A DNA stretch of 51,049 nucleotides, taken from Stentor coeruleus (taxonomy: Eukaryota; Ciliophora; Heterotrichea; Heterotrichida; Stentoridae). The notes below the pieces were generated by a model. The model was not told the origin of the DNA and made no database searches. It saw nothing but the letters and a program-made list of their open reading frames with translations. Every line of letters begins with the position of its first letter. Positions within the stretch are counted from its first letter, which is position 1. The translations under genes and the position numbers were made by a program. The DNA is taken from contig MPUH01000484.1 in the NCBI GenBank assembly GCA_001970955.1, positions 1-51,049 on the forward strand, in the 5' to 3' direction. Positions 1 through 9,609 of this stretch are shown in pieces.

Positions 1-1
1 G

Positions 2-1309
2 GAAAAAGTTTTAAATCCTGATCATCCAGATCTTGCTGCAATTTATAACAATCTAGGAACTTTTTATTATAATTTAAATGAGAAAAAAAAAGCCCTTGAT
101 TTTTACAAAAAGTGCAAAAATATTCTGGAAAAAGTTTTAACTTCTGATCATTTAAATCTGATTAAAATTTATAACAATCTAGGAGTTCTTTATAAAGATT
201 TAAACAAGAAAGCAAAAGCTCTCGATTTTCATAAAAAGTGCAAAAAAATTTCAGAAAAAATTTTAAATTCTGATCATCCAGATTTAGCTTTAGTTTATAA
301 CAATCTAGGAAATCTTTATAAGGATTTAAATGAGAAAAAAAAAGCCCTTGATTTTTACGAAAAATGCAAAGATATTTGGGAAAAAGTTTTAACTTCTGAT
401 CATCCAGATCTTGCTACAATTTTTTAACTTCTGATCATCCAGATCTTGCTAAAATTTATAACAATCTAGGATGCTTTTATTGCAATTTAAAAGAGGAAAA
501 AAAAGCCTTTGATTTTTACGAAAAATGCAAAAATATTCTGGAAAAAGTTTTAAGTTCTAACCATCCAGATCTAGCTATGATTTATAATAATCTAGGAAAT
601 TTATATCATAATTTAAATGAAAAAAAAAAAGCTTTGGATCATTACGAAAAATGTAAAAACATAAGGGAAAAAGTTTTAAATTCTGACCACCCAGATATAG
701 CTTTAGTTTATAACAATCTAGGAAATATTTATGAGGATTTAAATGATAAAACAAAAGCCTTTGATTTTTACGAAAAATGCAAAAATATTTGGGAAAAAGT
801 TTTAACTTCTGATCATCCAGATCTTGCTACAATTTATAACAATCTAGGATGCTTTTATTGCAATTTAAAAGAGGAAAAAAAAGCCTTTGATTTTTACGAA
901 AAATGCAAAAATATTCGGGAAAAAGTTTTAACTTCAGATCATCCAGATCTAGCTATCATTTACATTAATCTAGGAAATTTTTATTTCAACTCAAATGTGA
1001 AAAAAGCCTTTGTTTTTTATGAAAAGAGCAGAAGTATTTTGGAAAAAGTTTTAACTTCTGATCATCCATATCTAGCTATAATTTATAACAATCTAGGTAG
1101 TCTTTTTTAATTTAGATCATCCATATCTAGCTGCAATTTATAACAATCTAGGTAGTCTTTATTGCAATTTAGGTGAGAGAAATAAAGCCCTTAATTTCTA
1201 TGAAAAATGCAAAAATATTAAGGAAAAAGTTTTAACTTCAGATCATCGAGATCTAGCTATGATTTATAATAATCTAGGAACTCTTTATTACAATTTAGGT
1301 GAGAAATAA
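2..1309 (+). pseudogene. TPR-repeat part of a TPR-kinase gene, frame broken three times
   Basis: This is the upstream coding part of the gene that ends at 2717; its true start lies left of the window. The TPR reading runs 2-424, then stops (TAA 425-427) and resumes in another frame from 427 to the TAA at 1108-1110. It resumes in a third frame from about 1112 to the TAA at 1307-1309, and finally in the frame of the kinase ORF. The first two breaks look like out-of-frame deletions between repeats, each leaving a TTTTTTAA junction. The third is a 2-nt loss in GGTGAG(AG)AAATAAAG when compared with the copy near 1170. None matches a 15-16 nt intron. Either the gene is decaying, the assembly is wrong in a repetitive array, or junctions vary between chromosome copies. 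The clean downstream kinase frame argues against old decay. Confidence 0.7.
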
Positions 1310-1620
1310 AGCCTTTAATTTTTATGAAAAATGCAAAAATATTTGGGAAAAAGTTTTAAATTCTAACCATCCAGATCTAGCTATAATTTATAATAATCTA
1401 GGAAATCTGTATTACAATTTTAATGATAAAAAAAATGCCCTTGATTATTACGAAAAGTGCAAAAGTATAAGGGAAAAAGTTTTAAAATATGATCATCCAG
1501 ATCTAGCTAAAATTTATAACAATCTAGGAAATTTTTATTACAATTTAAATGAAAAAGACAAAGCCCTTGATATTTACGAAAAGTGCAAAAATATTCGAGA
1601 TAAAATTTTAATTTGTATTC
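2..1620 (+). repeat. Tandem TPR-coding array, 126-bp unit
   Basis: About fourteen head-to-tail copies of a 126-bp (42-residue) unit run from the left edge. Each copy encodes the kinesin-light-chain type of tetratricopeptide repeat, with the recurring words DHPDLA.IYNNLG and YEKCKNI.EKVL. Copies are very similar in DNA as well as protein, so the array has expanded recently or is being homogenised. The same similarity makes it prone to unequal recombination and to assembly collapse. The array continues beyond the left edge. Confidence 0.93.
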
Positions 1621-2717
1621 ATCCAGATAAAAATACCTCTTTATATAATAATTCAGAAGAGCATGATAATAATCTAGAAGTAAATCTGTTTAATAAAGTA
1701 AATGAAAATAATCACAGAAATTATTTTATTTTAAAGCCTGCAAATAAAACTCTCAATACTCCAATGGCCATAAAAAAAATTATTGTTCCTCTTTTTCAAT
1801 GTATTAAAGCATTTCCGCACATATATGCTAAAATAGATAAGCATCTAAATCCGAAGCCAAAGTATAATGTTTATGAAAGCTATGATAAATTTTATAGTGG
1901 TTCTAAAAGCTGGAAAACTTTGTGTGGCATATACAAAGAGATAAAATTTTACAAATCTTTATCCAAAAACTCAAGTATGTTTCCACAGATATACTACTTT
2001 TCATCTATAGGCTCATTAAGAAAAAAATTCATCATAGGAACAGAATATGGAGGCTTAAACATGCGCGATTATATGAAAGAAAATCAGAACCTTGGATACG
2101 TAAAAATGAAGAAAATATTTTATAATTCGATTAAAGCTTTCCACTATCTTAAAGAAAAAAATATAGTTCACAATGACATAAGCCCAGATAATATAATTAT
2201 AAAATCTCCAGATGAAATAAAAATTATTGACTTTGAAATATCATTTGAATGCAAAAATCAATATGAAGGTAGCAATTTCCTTAAATTTATGCCTTCAAAG
2301 CGTGCTAATGAAATGTATATTTCCCCGGAGCTTATGACACAACGCAGAATGAATGAAGGATATCATATTTTATATGATCCTTTTAAGTCTGATGTGTTTT
2401 CATTAGGACTTTCTCTCCTTAGTGCCTGTGGAATTAGTGTTAAAAATCTCAATTCTTTTGGGCAAAACCATGATGTTTTTATAAAAAGCATGCTAACTAT
2501 TAGTTATGGATACATAGCATATGACAGTCTTAAAAAAATATCTTACAAATTACTAAGAGAAGAACTTCAAAATTATATATGTGAAAAAATTAAAGAATTC
2601 CCATATGAAATTCTTAATGATACTTTAAGGAGAATGTTAGAGGTTGATATTATAGAAAGGGCTACAATTGATGAGATATTTAAAGATGCAAAATTCTATG
2701 TGGGAATTTTTGATTAA
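1299..2717 (+). CDS. TPR-protein kinase fusion, C-terminal part with divergent kinase domain
   Basis: This is the last open segment of the TPR-kinase gene. The GTG at 1299 is only where the frame opens, not a real start. Residues 1 to about 105 hold roughly 2.5 kinesin-light-chain TPRs. After a linker, a protein-kinase domain fills about residues 190-465. The catalytic loop reads HNDISPDN instead of HRDLKPEN, the metal-binding motif reads DFE instead of DFG, and the APE motif is SPE. The regulatory segment DVFSLGLSLL is recognisable. I see no clear glycine loop or VAIK lysine; the N-lobe reads GIYKEIKFYKSL. The catalytic Asp and Asn and the DFE Asp are kept, so activity is possible but not assured. 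TPR arrays bind peptides, so target docking is a reasonable inference; the substrate is unknown. Confidence 0.8.
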   Translation: MRNKAFNFYEKCKNIWEKVLNSNHPDLAIIYNNLGNLYYNFNDKKNALDYYEKCKSIREKVLKYDHPDLAKIYNNLGNFYYNLNEKDKALDIYEKCKNIRDKILICIHPDKNTSLYNNSEEHDNNLEVNLFNKVNENNHRNYFILKPANKTLNTPMAIKKIIVPLFQCIKAFPHIYAKIDKHLNPKPKYNVYESYDKFYSGSKSWKTLCGIYKEIKFYKSLSKNSSMFPQIYYFSSIGSLRKKFIIGTEYGGLNMRDYMKENQNLGYVKMKKIFYNSIKAFHYLKEKNIVHNDISPDNIIIKSPDEIKIIDFEISFECKNQYEGSNFLKFMPSKRANEMYISPELMTQRRMNEGYHILYDPFKSDVFSLGLSLLSACGISVKNLNSFGQNHDVFIKSMLTISYGYIAYDSLKKISYKLLREELQNYICEKIKEFPYEILNDTLRRMLEVDIIERATIDEIFKDAKFYVGIFD

Positions 2718-3099
2718 TTAGTAATAGTTTAGTTATCTTACACATTTATAAAAATATTGAATTTTAATCTATAAAACTTCAACATATATATTTTGGTATA
2801 TTCTATGATATTATTTATATACCTTTTCTATATTATTCATATAATAAAAAACCTTTTTATATAGAAATATTTTCAAATTAATACTAGAAAATTACTCATT
2901 ATTCTTATAACCCTATGAAGCATGAAATTCATATAAAAAAAAACACTTACCTTCAATATTCCTAGCTAAAACAAAAAATTAAGTATTTTATACGCCTCTT
3001 CATCAACCAAAATAAGAAAAGAATTCTCAAAATTCTAGAAAATTGCATGTTGCGGCTTAAAATTGAGATTTTTATTTATTTAGCATCTGAAATCGTTAG
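2718..3099. other. Intergenic, AT-rich
   Basis: Low-complexity AT-rich DNA downstream of the TPR-kinase gene. A short ATG-initiated frame at 3048 runs into the coding-like segment that follows, in a different frame. No other structure was seen. Confidence 0.5.
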
Positions 3100-3429
3100 T
3101 TTTCCCCCAGTTATTTATGGAAATCACGATCCAAGTTACGCATTAATAGTTTCAATCCTTATAATACTGCTAGAACTAAATTTCCAGTTTGCTATGAACA
3201 CCATAAGAACTTCAAGATATACCTAAAGCAAGCTGGATTCTTCAAGAAAAACAAGGTGAACACAAGACTTGCCTCCATCATTTTGACGCTAAAGAAAAGA
3301 AACAGTAAAGACGACCTCCTGAACCAAATAAAGAGTCACATAACCAGCGACAATGAGTGGTTTAATATACTAAATCTGCCTAAAGAAAGAGATCGTAGGG
3401 CAAACAAACCTCGATTGGACAAGGTTTAA
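3100..3429 (+). pseudogene. Coding-like remnant with GC-richer codons, unrecognised
   Basis: An open frame of 109 codons without any ATG follows a TAG at 3097 and ends at a TAA (3427-3429). Its codons are rich in AAG, AAC, GAC, CTC and ACC, unlike the neighbouring genes. The product is basic and hydrophilic, with words such as YLKQAGFFKKNK and LNLPKERDRRANKPRLDKV. A second ATG frame from 3048 overlaps its 5' half one base out of register, so a frameshift in a former gene is likely. A GT..AG 15-mer at 3135-3149 would not change frame and does not rescue it. I do not recognise the family. Confidence 0.45.
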
Positions 3430-4139
3430 ACCATGCCACCTTAACTATCACCCACTTTAAACTTTCAATCCTTGCGATAAAAGATATAAGTTCAGCCAGA
3501 ATATAGCCTAATAAAAATAATTATGTAACTAAACATATGATAAGGTAAATAATAGGTATATATATAAATTAGATAGTAAAGTACTTATATTAAAAAATAT
3601 ACATGATAATCTTTATGTATCTTTTATATAATAATGATATAAAATTTAGTATTATGCAAATAAAATGGATATAAACTAAAGGTGTGCATGTGAAATAGAT
3701 ATTTTTTGATGTGATTAATCATCAGGACAATATGAGCAACTCTATCTTGTGCCAAAATTGCATATTTATACTTAGTTAGATAAGAAATGTTTTTTGATAT
3801 TTCCAAGATAATCTTTGCCTATTTTTTTACATATAATTTAAGTTTTGAAATTTCAGTTTACAATTACATTATTTTACATAACAAAATTATATATTTACTA
3901 TCATTATATTGAGTTTATAAGGACAATCTTATATATTAATCTTAATTTTAATTCTAAAATAAATTTCCTTATTTGAAAGCTACAAAGCAAATCTAGCACC
4001 TATATAATTTCCAAAGCAACTATATTCACACATACAAACCAAAAATTTTTACAATAAATCTGCTTTCTAAACCTACAAAACCTAATAAAAATCTCATCAT
4101 CCCAAAAATGCCAAATTCTCTTATATCTATTTAATAATC
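3430..4139. other. Intergenic, AT-rich
   Basis: Mostly poly-A/T-rich sequence with scattered stops in all frames. It contains the presumed short promoter of the carboxypeptidase gene, but I see no distinct element. Confidence 0.5.
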
Positions 4140-6470
4140 ATGTTAAAAGGTAACGAAGAACTCTATACACATATATCTCGGCCTATCCCTTTACTCCAAA
4201 GAAAAACCTATGAAGATGACAAAGCCCGCTCACATCAAAAAATCGAGTAATTTCTATACAGAGATCTTCGGCTATTCACTTTCAATCCCCACCTTACCCA
4301 AACAAACACTTCAAATTCTCTATCATCCAACATCTCAAATGAAGTCTCAGAAATCCTCTTACCAGATTATGAGTATTCCCCATATAGTTCTCCATCAATA
4401 ATATATCATCGTGATGCAAACAGTAAACTTTTAGGTCCATGTCTGCTGAATTTAAATAAAATCATAAACAATGTTGACAGTTTTTCAACTCCCATAAAGC
4501 AAAATCATATTATAAAAGCCTCTTATAGCTCTGATAAAAAAGATAAAACACTTATTTTTGAAAGTCGATTTGAAAGCGGAAATCTAGACACAGCAATAAA
4601 AGTTTCAGATGTAGAATACAACCTTATTCTCCAAAATGATATTAACACCCTAGGCAATACCCAATGGTTTTTTTTTAGGGTATCTAATACAACAAAAGCT
4701 CTTGAAGTTAAATTTAATATTATAAATCTTGGGAAATCTGGTTCATTATACAATGAAGGAATGCAGGTTTGTGTATATTCGGAAGAAGAGGAAAAAGTAT
4801 CAGGGTATGGTTGGACAAAAGGTGGGACTAATATTTCTTATTATGCAAATGGGTTATTAAAAACCACAGGCAAGCCTTTTTACTCAGCGGTTTTCACATA
4901 TAAATTCACATATTCTAAAGATGTGGTGTACTTTGCATATTCATATCCATACACATATTCTGATTTGATGAGATATTTATTATCTTTAGAAAATGACCAA
5001 AAAAGGAACAATTTTTTTATAAGAAAACTTTTGTGTAAGACAATAGGAGGAAACCGATGTGATTATTTAACTATAACTGAAGGAGAGATTCCTGAATATA
5101 TGAAACATAGAAAAGGAGTTTTTATATCAGCCCGAGCACACCCTGGAGAAACTGTAGGATCTTGGATTGCTCATGGGGCAATCGATTTTTTAACTGGACC
5201 ATCCCAAGAAGCTCAGGTTTTAAGAGATAGGTTTATATTCAAAATAGTCCCAATGCTTAACCCTGATGGAGTTATAAATGGTAATTACAGGACAAATCTT
5301 GCAGGTTCTGATTTAAACCGTAAATGGAAAAACTCAAGCAGTGTCGTCCATCCAACTGTGCATTTTTCTAAGAAACTCATCAAAAGCTTAGCTAAAGAAA
5401 GGCAAATTGATCTTATATGCGATTTACATGGACATTCTCGAAGTATGGGCCTTTTTATGTATGGGTGTAACAATATATCTTTTCCTCAAGAAGCAAGGAT
5501 TTTTCCTTTGATTTTAGATAAAATATCCCCATTTTTCGAATATAAGCAATGTAGTTTCAAGATGCAGAAATCTAAGGAGTCAACTTTGAGGGTGTCTTTG
5601 TATAAAGATTTGAATATTCCGAATATTTTTACTATGGAAGCCTCATTTTGTGGAAATAATAATGTTCAGTATGGGATAAAAGAACTTTTGGATATGGGTA
5701 AAGATCTTTGTTTGGCTTTACTTATATATTCTGGGGATTGCGATATTGGTAAACAGATGTCTATAAATAAAGAACAGATATTAGAAGAAATGAATAATAA
5801 TAAAGAACTTTTGCAGGATTGTGAAGAAAATTTTTCTGATAGCGACTCTGACCCTTCTGAAGATAATTTGGACTATGAGACTATTATCACTTTACTACCT
5901 TCCCCTAAAAAGATAAGGCTTAAAAAGTCTAAAGAAAGGTACAGCAATAGCAAATCTACTAAACTCGATAGAAAATCCTTAGCATCAAATAGAAAAAAAG
6001 ATAAATTTCCTACAAGAATGGAAATCAAACATATGTCAATTGGAAAAAAAATCGACTTTAAAAAATGCGAAGAATGTGGAGAAATCATGCTTACAAACCA
6101 TTTTTGTCAGAGAAAAGTTAAGAGCAGTCTGAGTACAACTCCAAAAATCAAGCAGAAAAAATTCATCAAAAGCTTTTCTGCTATTGGAAGTGGGTTGATT
6201 TATATGAATAATAAAGGGAAAACGGTTAGGGACCAAGCGACTCAAACAGTTTTTGTTAGAAAACTACAAGATTCTGAGTCGAATTCTTTTTGTAATGCTT
6301 TAGCTATGCCTTCACCAGTAAGATTCAGGATTGATAGGAGTAAACAGGTGAGGTCGAATAAGTTTCTAGCTGATGTTATGAATAATATGCATATTTATCA
6401 TACATCAAAAGCTCTAGAGTCATTTCCATCTATACTGGATATAAGTGGGAAGAAATATAATTATAGTTAA
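4140..6470 (+). CDS. Cytosolic carboxypeptidase (CCP/AGBL, M14D)
   Basis: Zinc carboxypeptidase of the Nna1/AGBL family, which removes glutamates from tubulin C-termini and side chains, in cytosol and cilia. The first ATG is at 4140; a 15-nt intron at 4247-4261 joins the short first exon to the rest, giving 771 residues. The N-terminal beta-sandwich (about 130-240) has the family's WFFFRV and GYGWTKGG segments. Zinc ligands are His329 and Glu332 (HPGET) and His425 (DLHGHS); NPDGV, NRKW and Glu495 (TMEASF) complete the active site. The C-terminal 270 residues are basic and low in complexity, with a C-x2-C-x7-H-x-C cluster (KCEECG...HFC) that may be a zinc knuckle. Starting at the internal Met 203 would remove the N-terminal domain, so the long model is preferred. 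Substrate choice (polyglutamate versus branch point) cannot be read from sequence. Confidence 0.93.
4247..4261 (+). other. 15-nt intron (CCP gene)
   Basis: GTAATTTCTATACAG carries an in-frame TAA. Removing it joins ...KIE to DLRLF and keeps the downstream carboxypeptidase frame open back to an ATG. Confidence 0.88.
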
Positions 6471-6568
6471 ATGTAAACTAATAATGATTTAAAGATAGGT
6501 TTAGGATAAGATATAGAATATTTTTATGTCATAGGAATTCCATAAGTTTTTATTATATAAATTATAAA

Positions 6569-7078
6569 ATGGCAGCAAAGGATGTGAAGAGGATTGTTAA
6601 TTTTATGGCCTATGCAGGTATCGCTAAACCTACAGCGAAACTCGGACAGGCTTTAGGGCCTTTAGGTTTGAATATGGCTCAAGTTTGTAAAGAGTTCAAT
6701 GAATTGTCTCAGAATATCCGCCCTGAAGTCCCAATGAGAGCTCGTCTTTCAGCGTTTTTTGATAAGACTTATAAGATTGATTTACAAGGACCACCTACAA
6801 CTTGGATGATCAAAAAAGCTTCAGGATGCCCAAAAGGATCTCCTTCACCATACTTTGAATCTGCTGGGGTTATAGCCATAACAAGTATATATGAAATAGC
6901 TAAAGTTAAAAAGGAACTAGATCCAGCTTTGAAGGATATACCTTTACAAAGTATATGCAGTGTAAGTATTATATAGCAAATTATAGGAACATGCAAGTCC
7001 ATGGGCATTTTAGTGATTGAAAATAGAGAAAAACCCCCTTATTTGAGGATTACAGTCAGGAAGATTGGCCAGAAATAA
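6569..7078 (+). CDS. Mitochondrial ribosomal protein L11 (uL11m)
   Basis: Large-subunit ribosomal protein of the bacterial/mitochondrial L11 type, which helps form the GTPase-associated centre. With the 15-nt intron at 6962-6976 removed the protein is 164 residues. The N-terminal domain has the family signature PTAKLGQALGPLGLNMAQVCKEFN (residues about 21-44, described as a motif) and the C-terminal RNA-binding domain reads PPTTWMIKKASG...SAGVIAITSIYEIAKVK. After the intron it continues QIIGTCKSMGILV and ends VRKIGQK, a natural L11 C-terminus. It looks bacterial-like rather than like cytosolic RPL12, hence the mitochondrial assignment. No cleavable presequence is obvious. The ATG follows an A-rich TATAAATTATAAA stretch. 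Confidence 0.92.
6962..6976 (+). other. 15-nt intron (uL11m gene)
   Basis: GTAAGTATTATATAG ends with the TAG that would otherwise terminate the frame. Its removal restores the conserved L11 C-terminus. Confidence 0.95.
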
Positions 7079-7475
7079 ATAATTTTAGCCTTTCTAAGAT
7101 TTTTAGTATTTTTTTCATTAAAATTAGTGCTTTCTGGAAATGATAGTTTTCAGTAAGAATTAGTATATTTAGAGAATTATTAAAAGGTTGTGCACTAAAT
7201 AGAGATTTAGTTCTGAACTTTTACTTCATATATTTATTAATAATCTATAACATAGGTTGTATTATTTCTGTGAATTTTATGATATTAAGTTATTTCAAAA
7301 TTCTTGTTTTTTTGGCTTCAAAGATAAGAATGTAAGGATTTAGGTTAATTAAAAAAAAAATTCTGTTCTTCAAGGACACACTTCTTCTTCAAACAACCAA
7401 CAATAATGATTTTATAGGATCAGCATCAACTTACAAGACTGTAAGAGTGTGAAAATTTAAGATAAAAATAGTATT
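7079..7475. other. Intergenic, AT-rich
   Basis: No gene, RNA or clear motif seen downstream of uL11m up to the short repeats. Confidence 0.5.
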
Positions 7476-7528
7476 AGTTTTATATTAATCAAATTTTACA
7501 ATAGTTTATATTAATAGAATTTTACAAT
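7476..7528. repeat. Short imperfect tandem repeat, about 26-27 bp x 2
   Basis: Two adjacent copies of AGTTT(T)ATATTAAT..AATTTTACAAT, at 7476-7502 and 7503-7528, differ by a one-base indel and a short mismatch. AT-rich; no function evident. Confidence 0.7.
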
Positions 7529-7563
7529 AGGGCTTGTTTACAGCATCGAATAGTAATTCATAG

Positions 7564-7741
7564 TGTATTATCATAAACTTAATAATGTTATTAAGATGCT
7601 TTTATTCTAAAAACCTCAAAAAATATATTTTAGCATCTATGCCAGTCAATATGTATTATCATAAACTTAATAATGTTATTAAGATGCTTTTATTCTAAAA
7701 ACCTCAAAAAATATATTTTAGCATCTATGCCAGTCAATATG
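7564..7741. repeat. Perfect tandem duplication, period 88 bp
   Basis: Bases 7564-7653 recur exactly at 7652-7741 (90 matching bases, offset 88). Both copies begin TGTATTATCATAAAC and end CAGTCAATATG. Identity is complete, so it is either a very recent duplication or an assembly artefact. It lies between the uL11m and R2 genes and contains no ORF. Confidence 0.93.
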
Positions 7742-7885
7742 AGTAAAATTATCCACTCCCAGCAAGAAAAAATACATTACCAAGAATTCTTCTCCGTAAA
7801 TCCCAAATAACTCTAGGTAAAAACCTAAAAAATTAAAAACTTAGGAATCAACCCCAACCTCCAATAAAGAACCTATCTACCTTAA

Positions 7886-8206
7886 ATTACCTTTAAAAAA
7901 ATCATAACTCCCTCTAAATTCCACATAAAGAATAATAGAAATCAAACTTCTGTATCATCCCACTTACATCCTCGTGTTCTAAAAGAAGTCTATCTTTTTG
8001 AACCCAATTCTCTAAACAGATTCACATCCAACAAAAAAACTTTCCGAAATTTAGAATCCCTGAAATCATATCTAAGAAATTTCTTCAAATACAATCAGTA
8101 AATCAACAACTTCTCAGAAAGTGTGTGGAAAAAAGTCAGCCTCTCTAAATTTTCTAAATTCCAAGATTTAAAAACAAATAAAATATTTCAAATACATCAA
8201 GCATAA
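7886..8206 (+). pseudogene. Possible decayed coding segment, one in-frame TAA
   Basis: One frame stays open for 71 codons from 7886, meets a TAA at 8099-8101, then stays open another 34 codons to the TAA at 8204. There is no ATG at the start. The product is basic and unremarkable (for example VLKEVYLFEPNSLNRF and LESLKSYLRNFFKYNQ) and matches no family I know. In DNA this AT-rich a few runs of about 70 codons are expected by chance in the window's spacers, so this is only suggestive. Confidence 0.3.
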
Positions 8207-8585
8207 TAAATACAAAAAACTTTTTTAATCCTAGAAAATAATTATAAACTTGTGCATAAAAAAGACCCTTTTAGAATGGCTGATTTTCACTGGGGGGTAA
8301 AAAGAAATAATATTTATAGGTCGTGGATTAGTAAATGCTTAAACAGACATAACAGTTAAAGACTTTTTAGGCTGTTCAGCTAAAATGTATAAATTTATGA
8401 TTTAATTTTTCGTTTTTTTTTGAAATTAAAAAAGTAAAAAAATTATTTGTAAAATATAATTTACAAGATATCTGATCTTCTCAAGTGCTGAAGTACTATA
8501 AAATGAACAAAATAGCAATTTTAATTAATTGCATATGTAATGATGTAGATTATACAGCAAATAATATGGGGAAAAAATCAAACAA

Positions 8586-8595
8586 ATGGCGCCAT
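8586..8595. promoter_or_regulatory. GC-rich palindrome just upstream of the R2 gene, E2F-like
   Basis: ATGGCGCCAT is a perfect 10-bp palindrome 12 bp before the R2 start codon, in otherwise AT-only DNA. AAATGGCGC recurs at 8606-8614, overlapping the start codon. E2F/DP sites have a GGCGC/GCGCC core and typically control R2 genes at S phase, but the flank here (GCGCCATTT) is not the classical GCGCCAAA, so the assignment is tentative. The palindrome also contains an ATG in a different frame from the R2 ORF. Confidence 0.4.
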
Positions 8596-8607
8596 ATCTT
8601 AATCTAA

Positions 8608-9609
8608 ATGGCGCGAATAATAATGAATTCTAAGGATATTATTGAATCAGAGCCGATACTAAGAGGGAATTCTAGCAGATTTGTCATGTTTCCCAAACAA
8701 TATAGTGATATATGGACTATGTATAAGAAGCATGAAGCTAGTTTTTGGACTGCTGAAAAATTGGACTTGTCTCAAGACTTGCAAGATTGGGAAAATCTTA
8801 CTGATAACGAAAAATATTTCATTAAGAATATTTTAGCTTTTTTTGCCGCTTCTGATAGGATTGTATTAGAGAATCTTGCTACTAAATTTTTTTGTGAAGT
8901 TCAAATTCCTGAGGCTCGAGCTTTTTATGGATTTCAGATAGTCATAGAAAATATTCATAGTGGGGCTTATTCCATGCTTATCGACACTTATATTACTGAT
9001 GCTCAAGAAAAAACCATGTTATTGAATGATATAATACACCTTCCATCAATTAAAAAGAAAGCTGACTGGGCTTTGAAATGGGTAAATAACAGCGACAGTT
9101 TTGCTCAAAGGCTTGTTGCATACGCTATTATAGAAGGAATTTTTTTTTCTGGTAGTTTTTGCGCCATCTTCTGGGTGAAAAAACGTTCACTTATGCCAGG
9201 ACTCACATCTTCAAATAAACTCATAAGTAGAGACAAAAGTTTTCATACAGATTTTTCTTGTTTATTATATTCACATCTAGTCAATAAGCTTTCACAAGAT
9301 CAAATCAATGAATTAATTTGTGAAGCTATAGAAATTGAAAAGGAATTTATTATAGAAACTCTTCCAGTTGAAATTATTGGTATGAACTCAAGACTTATGT
9401 CTCAATACCTTGAGTTTATTTCTGATAGGCTTTTAATAGCTTTAGGCTATGATAAATTATACCGTGCATTAAATCCTTTTGAATGGATGGAGATAATACC
9501 AATACAATACAAGACAAACTTTATTGAAAATCGTGTGAATGAGTGTCAGAAAACAGGAGTTATGGCGAAAAAGGATGAACAAATGTTTAAAATTGATATG
9601 GAATTTTAG
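8608..9609 (+). CDS. Ribonucleotide reductase small subunit (R2) with an altered iron ligand
   Basis: Class Ia R2 fold, 333 residues, which with the R1 subunit makes dNTPs. Family segments are clear: LAFFAASD, EVQIPEARAFYGFQ, EGIFFSGSF, ISRD..FHTDF, and a C-terminal FKIDMEF like the R1-binding FTLDADF. By alignment with animal R2, iron ligands D83, E114, H117, E176 and H213 and the radical Tyr121 are present. The sixth ligand, a Glu in canonical ISRDEGLH, is Lys210 here (ISRDKSFH), and the Glu before the radical-Tyr segment (HSE) is Gly (HSG). Yeast Rnr4 is the known precedent for an R2 paralogue lacking iron ligands that acts as a partner for a normal R2. This may be a similar helper subunit, a diverged paralogue, or an enzyme with another metal site. 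The protein also lacks the usual longer N-terminal tail. An internal Met6 is an alternative start. Confidence 0.93.
   Translation: MARIIMNSKDIIESEPILRGNSSRFVMFPKQYSDIWTMYKKHEASFWTAEKLDLSQDLQDWENLTDNEKYFIKNILAFFAASDRIVLENLATKFFCEVQIPEARAFYGFQIVIENIHSGAYSMLIDTYITDAQEKTMLLNDIIHLPSIKKKADWALKWVNNSDSFAQRLVAYAIIEGIFFSGSFCAIFWVKKRSLMPGLTSSNKLISRDKSFHTDFSCLLYSHLVNKLSQDQINELICEAIEIEKEFIIETLPVEIIGMNSRLMSQYLEFISDRLLIALGYDKLYRALNPFEWMEIIPIQYKTNFIENRVNECQKTGVMAKKDEQMFKIDMEF

Noticed and set aside
1097..1115. 19-nt GT..AG segment at the second TPR frame break
   Set aside because: It would connect the frames, but confirmed introns here are 15 nt (one proposed 16), and removal would cut a TPR in the middle.
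3624..3806. 60-residue minus-strand ORF
   Set aside because: Low-information AT-rich composition, no context; frames of this length are expected by chance.
8266..8355. Short ORF starting MADFHWGVKR
   Set aside because: Only 27 codons, no continuation by a 15- or 16-nt intron, no homologue recognised.
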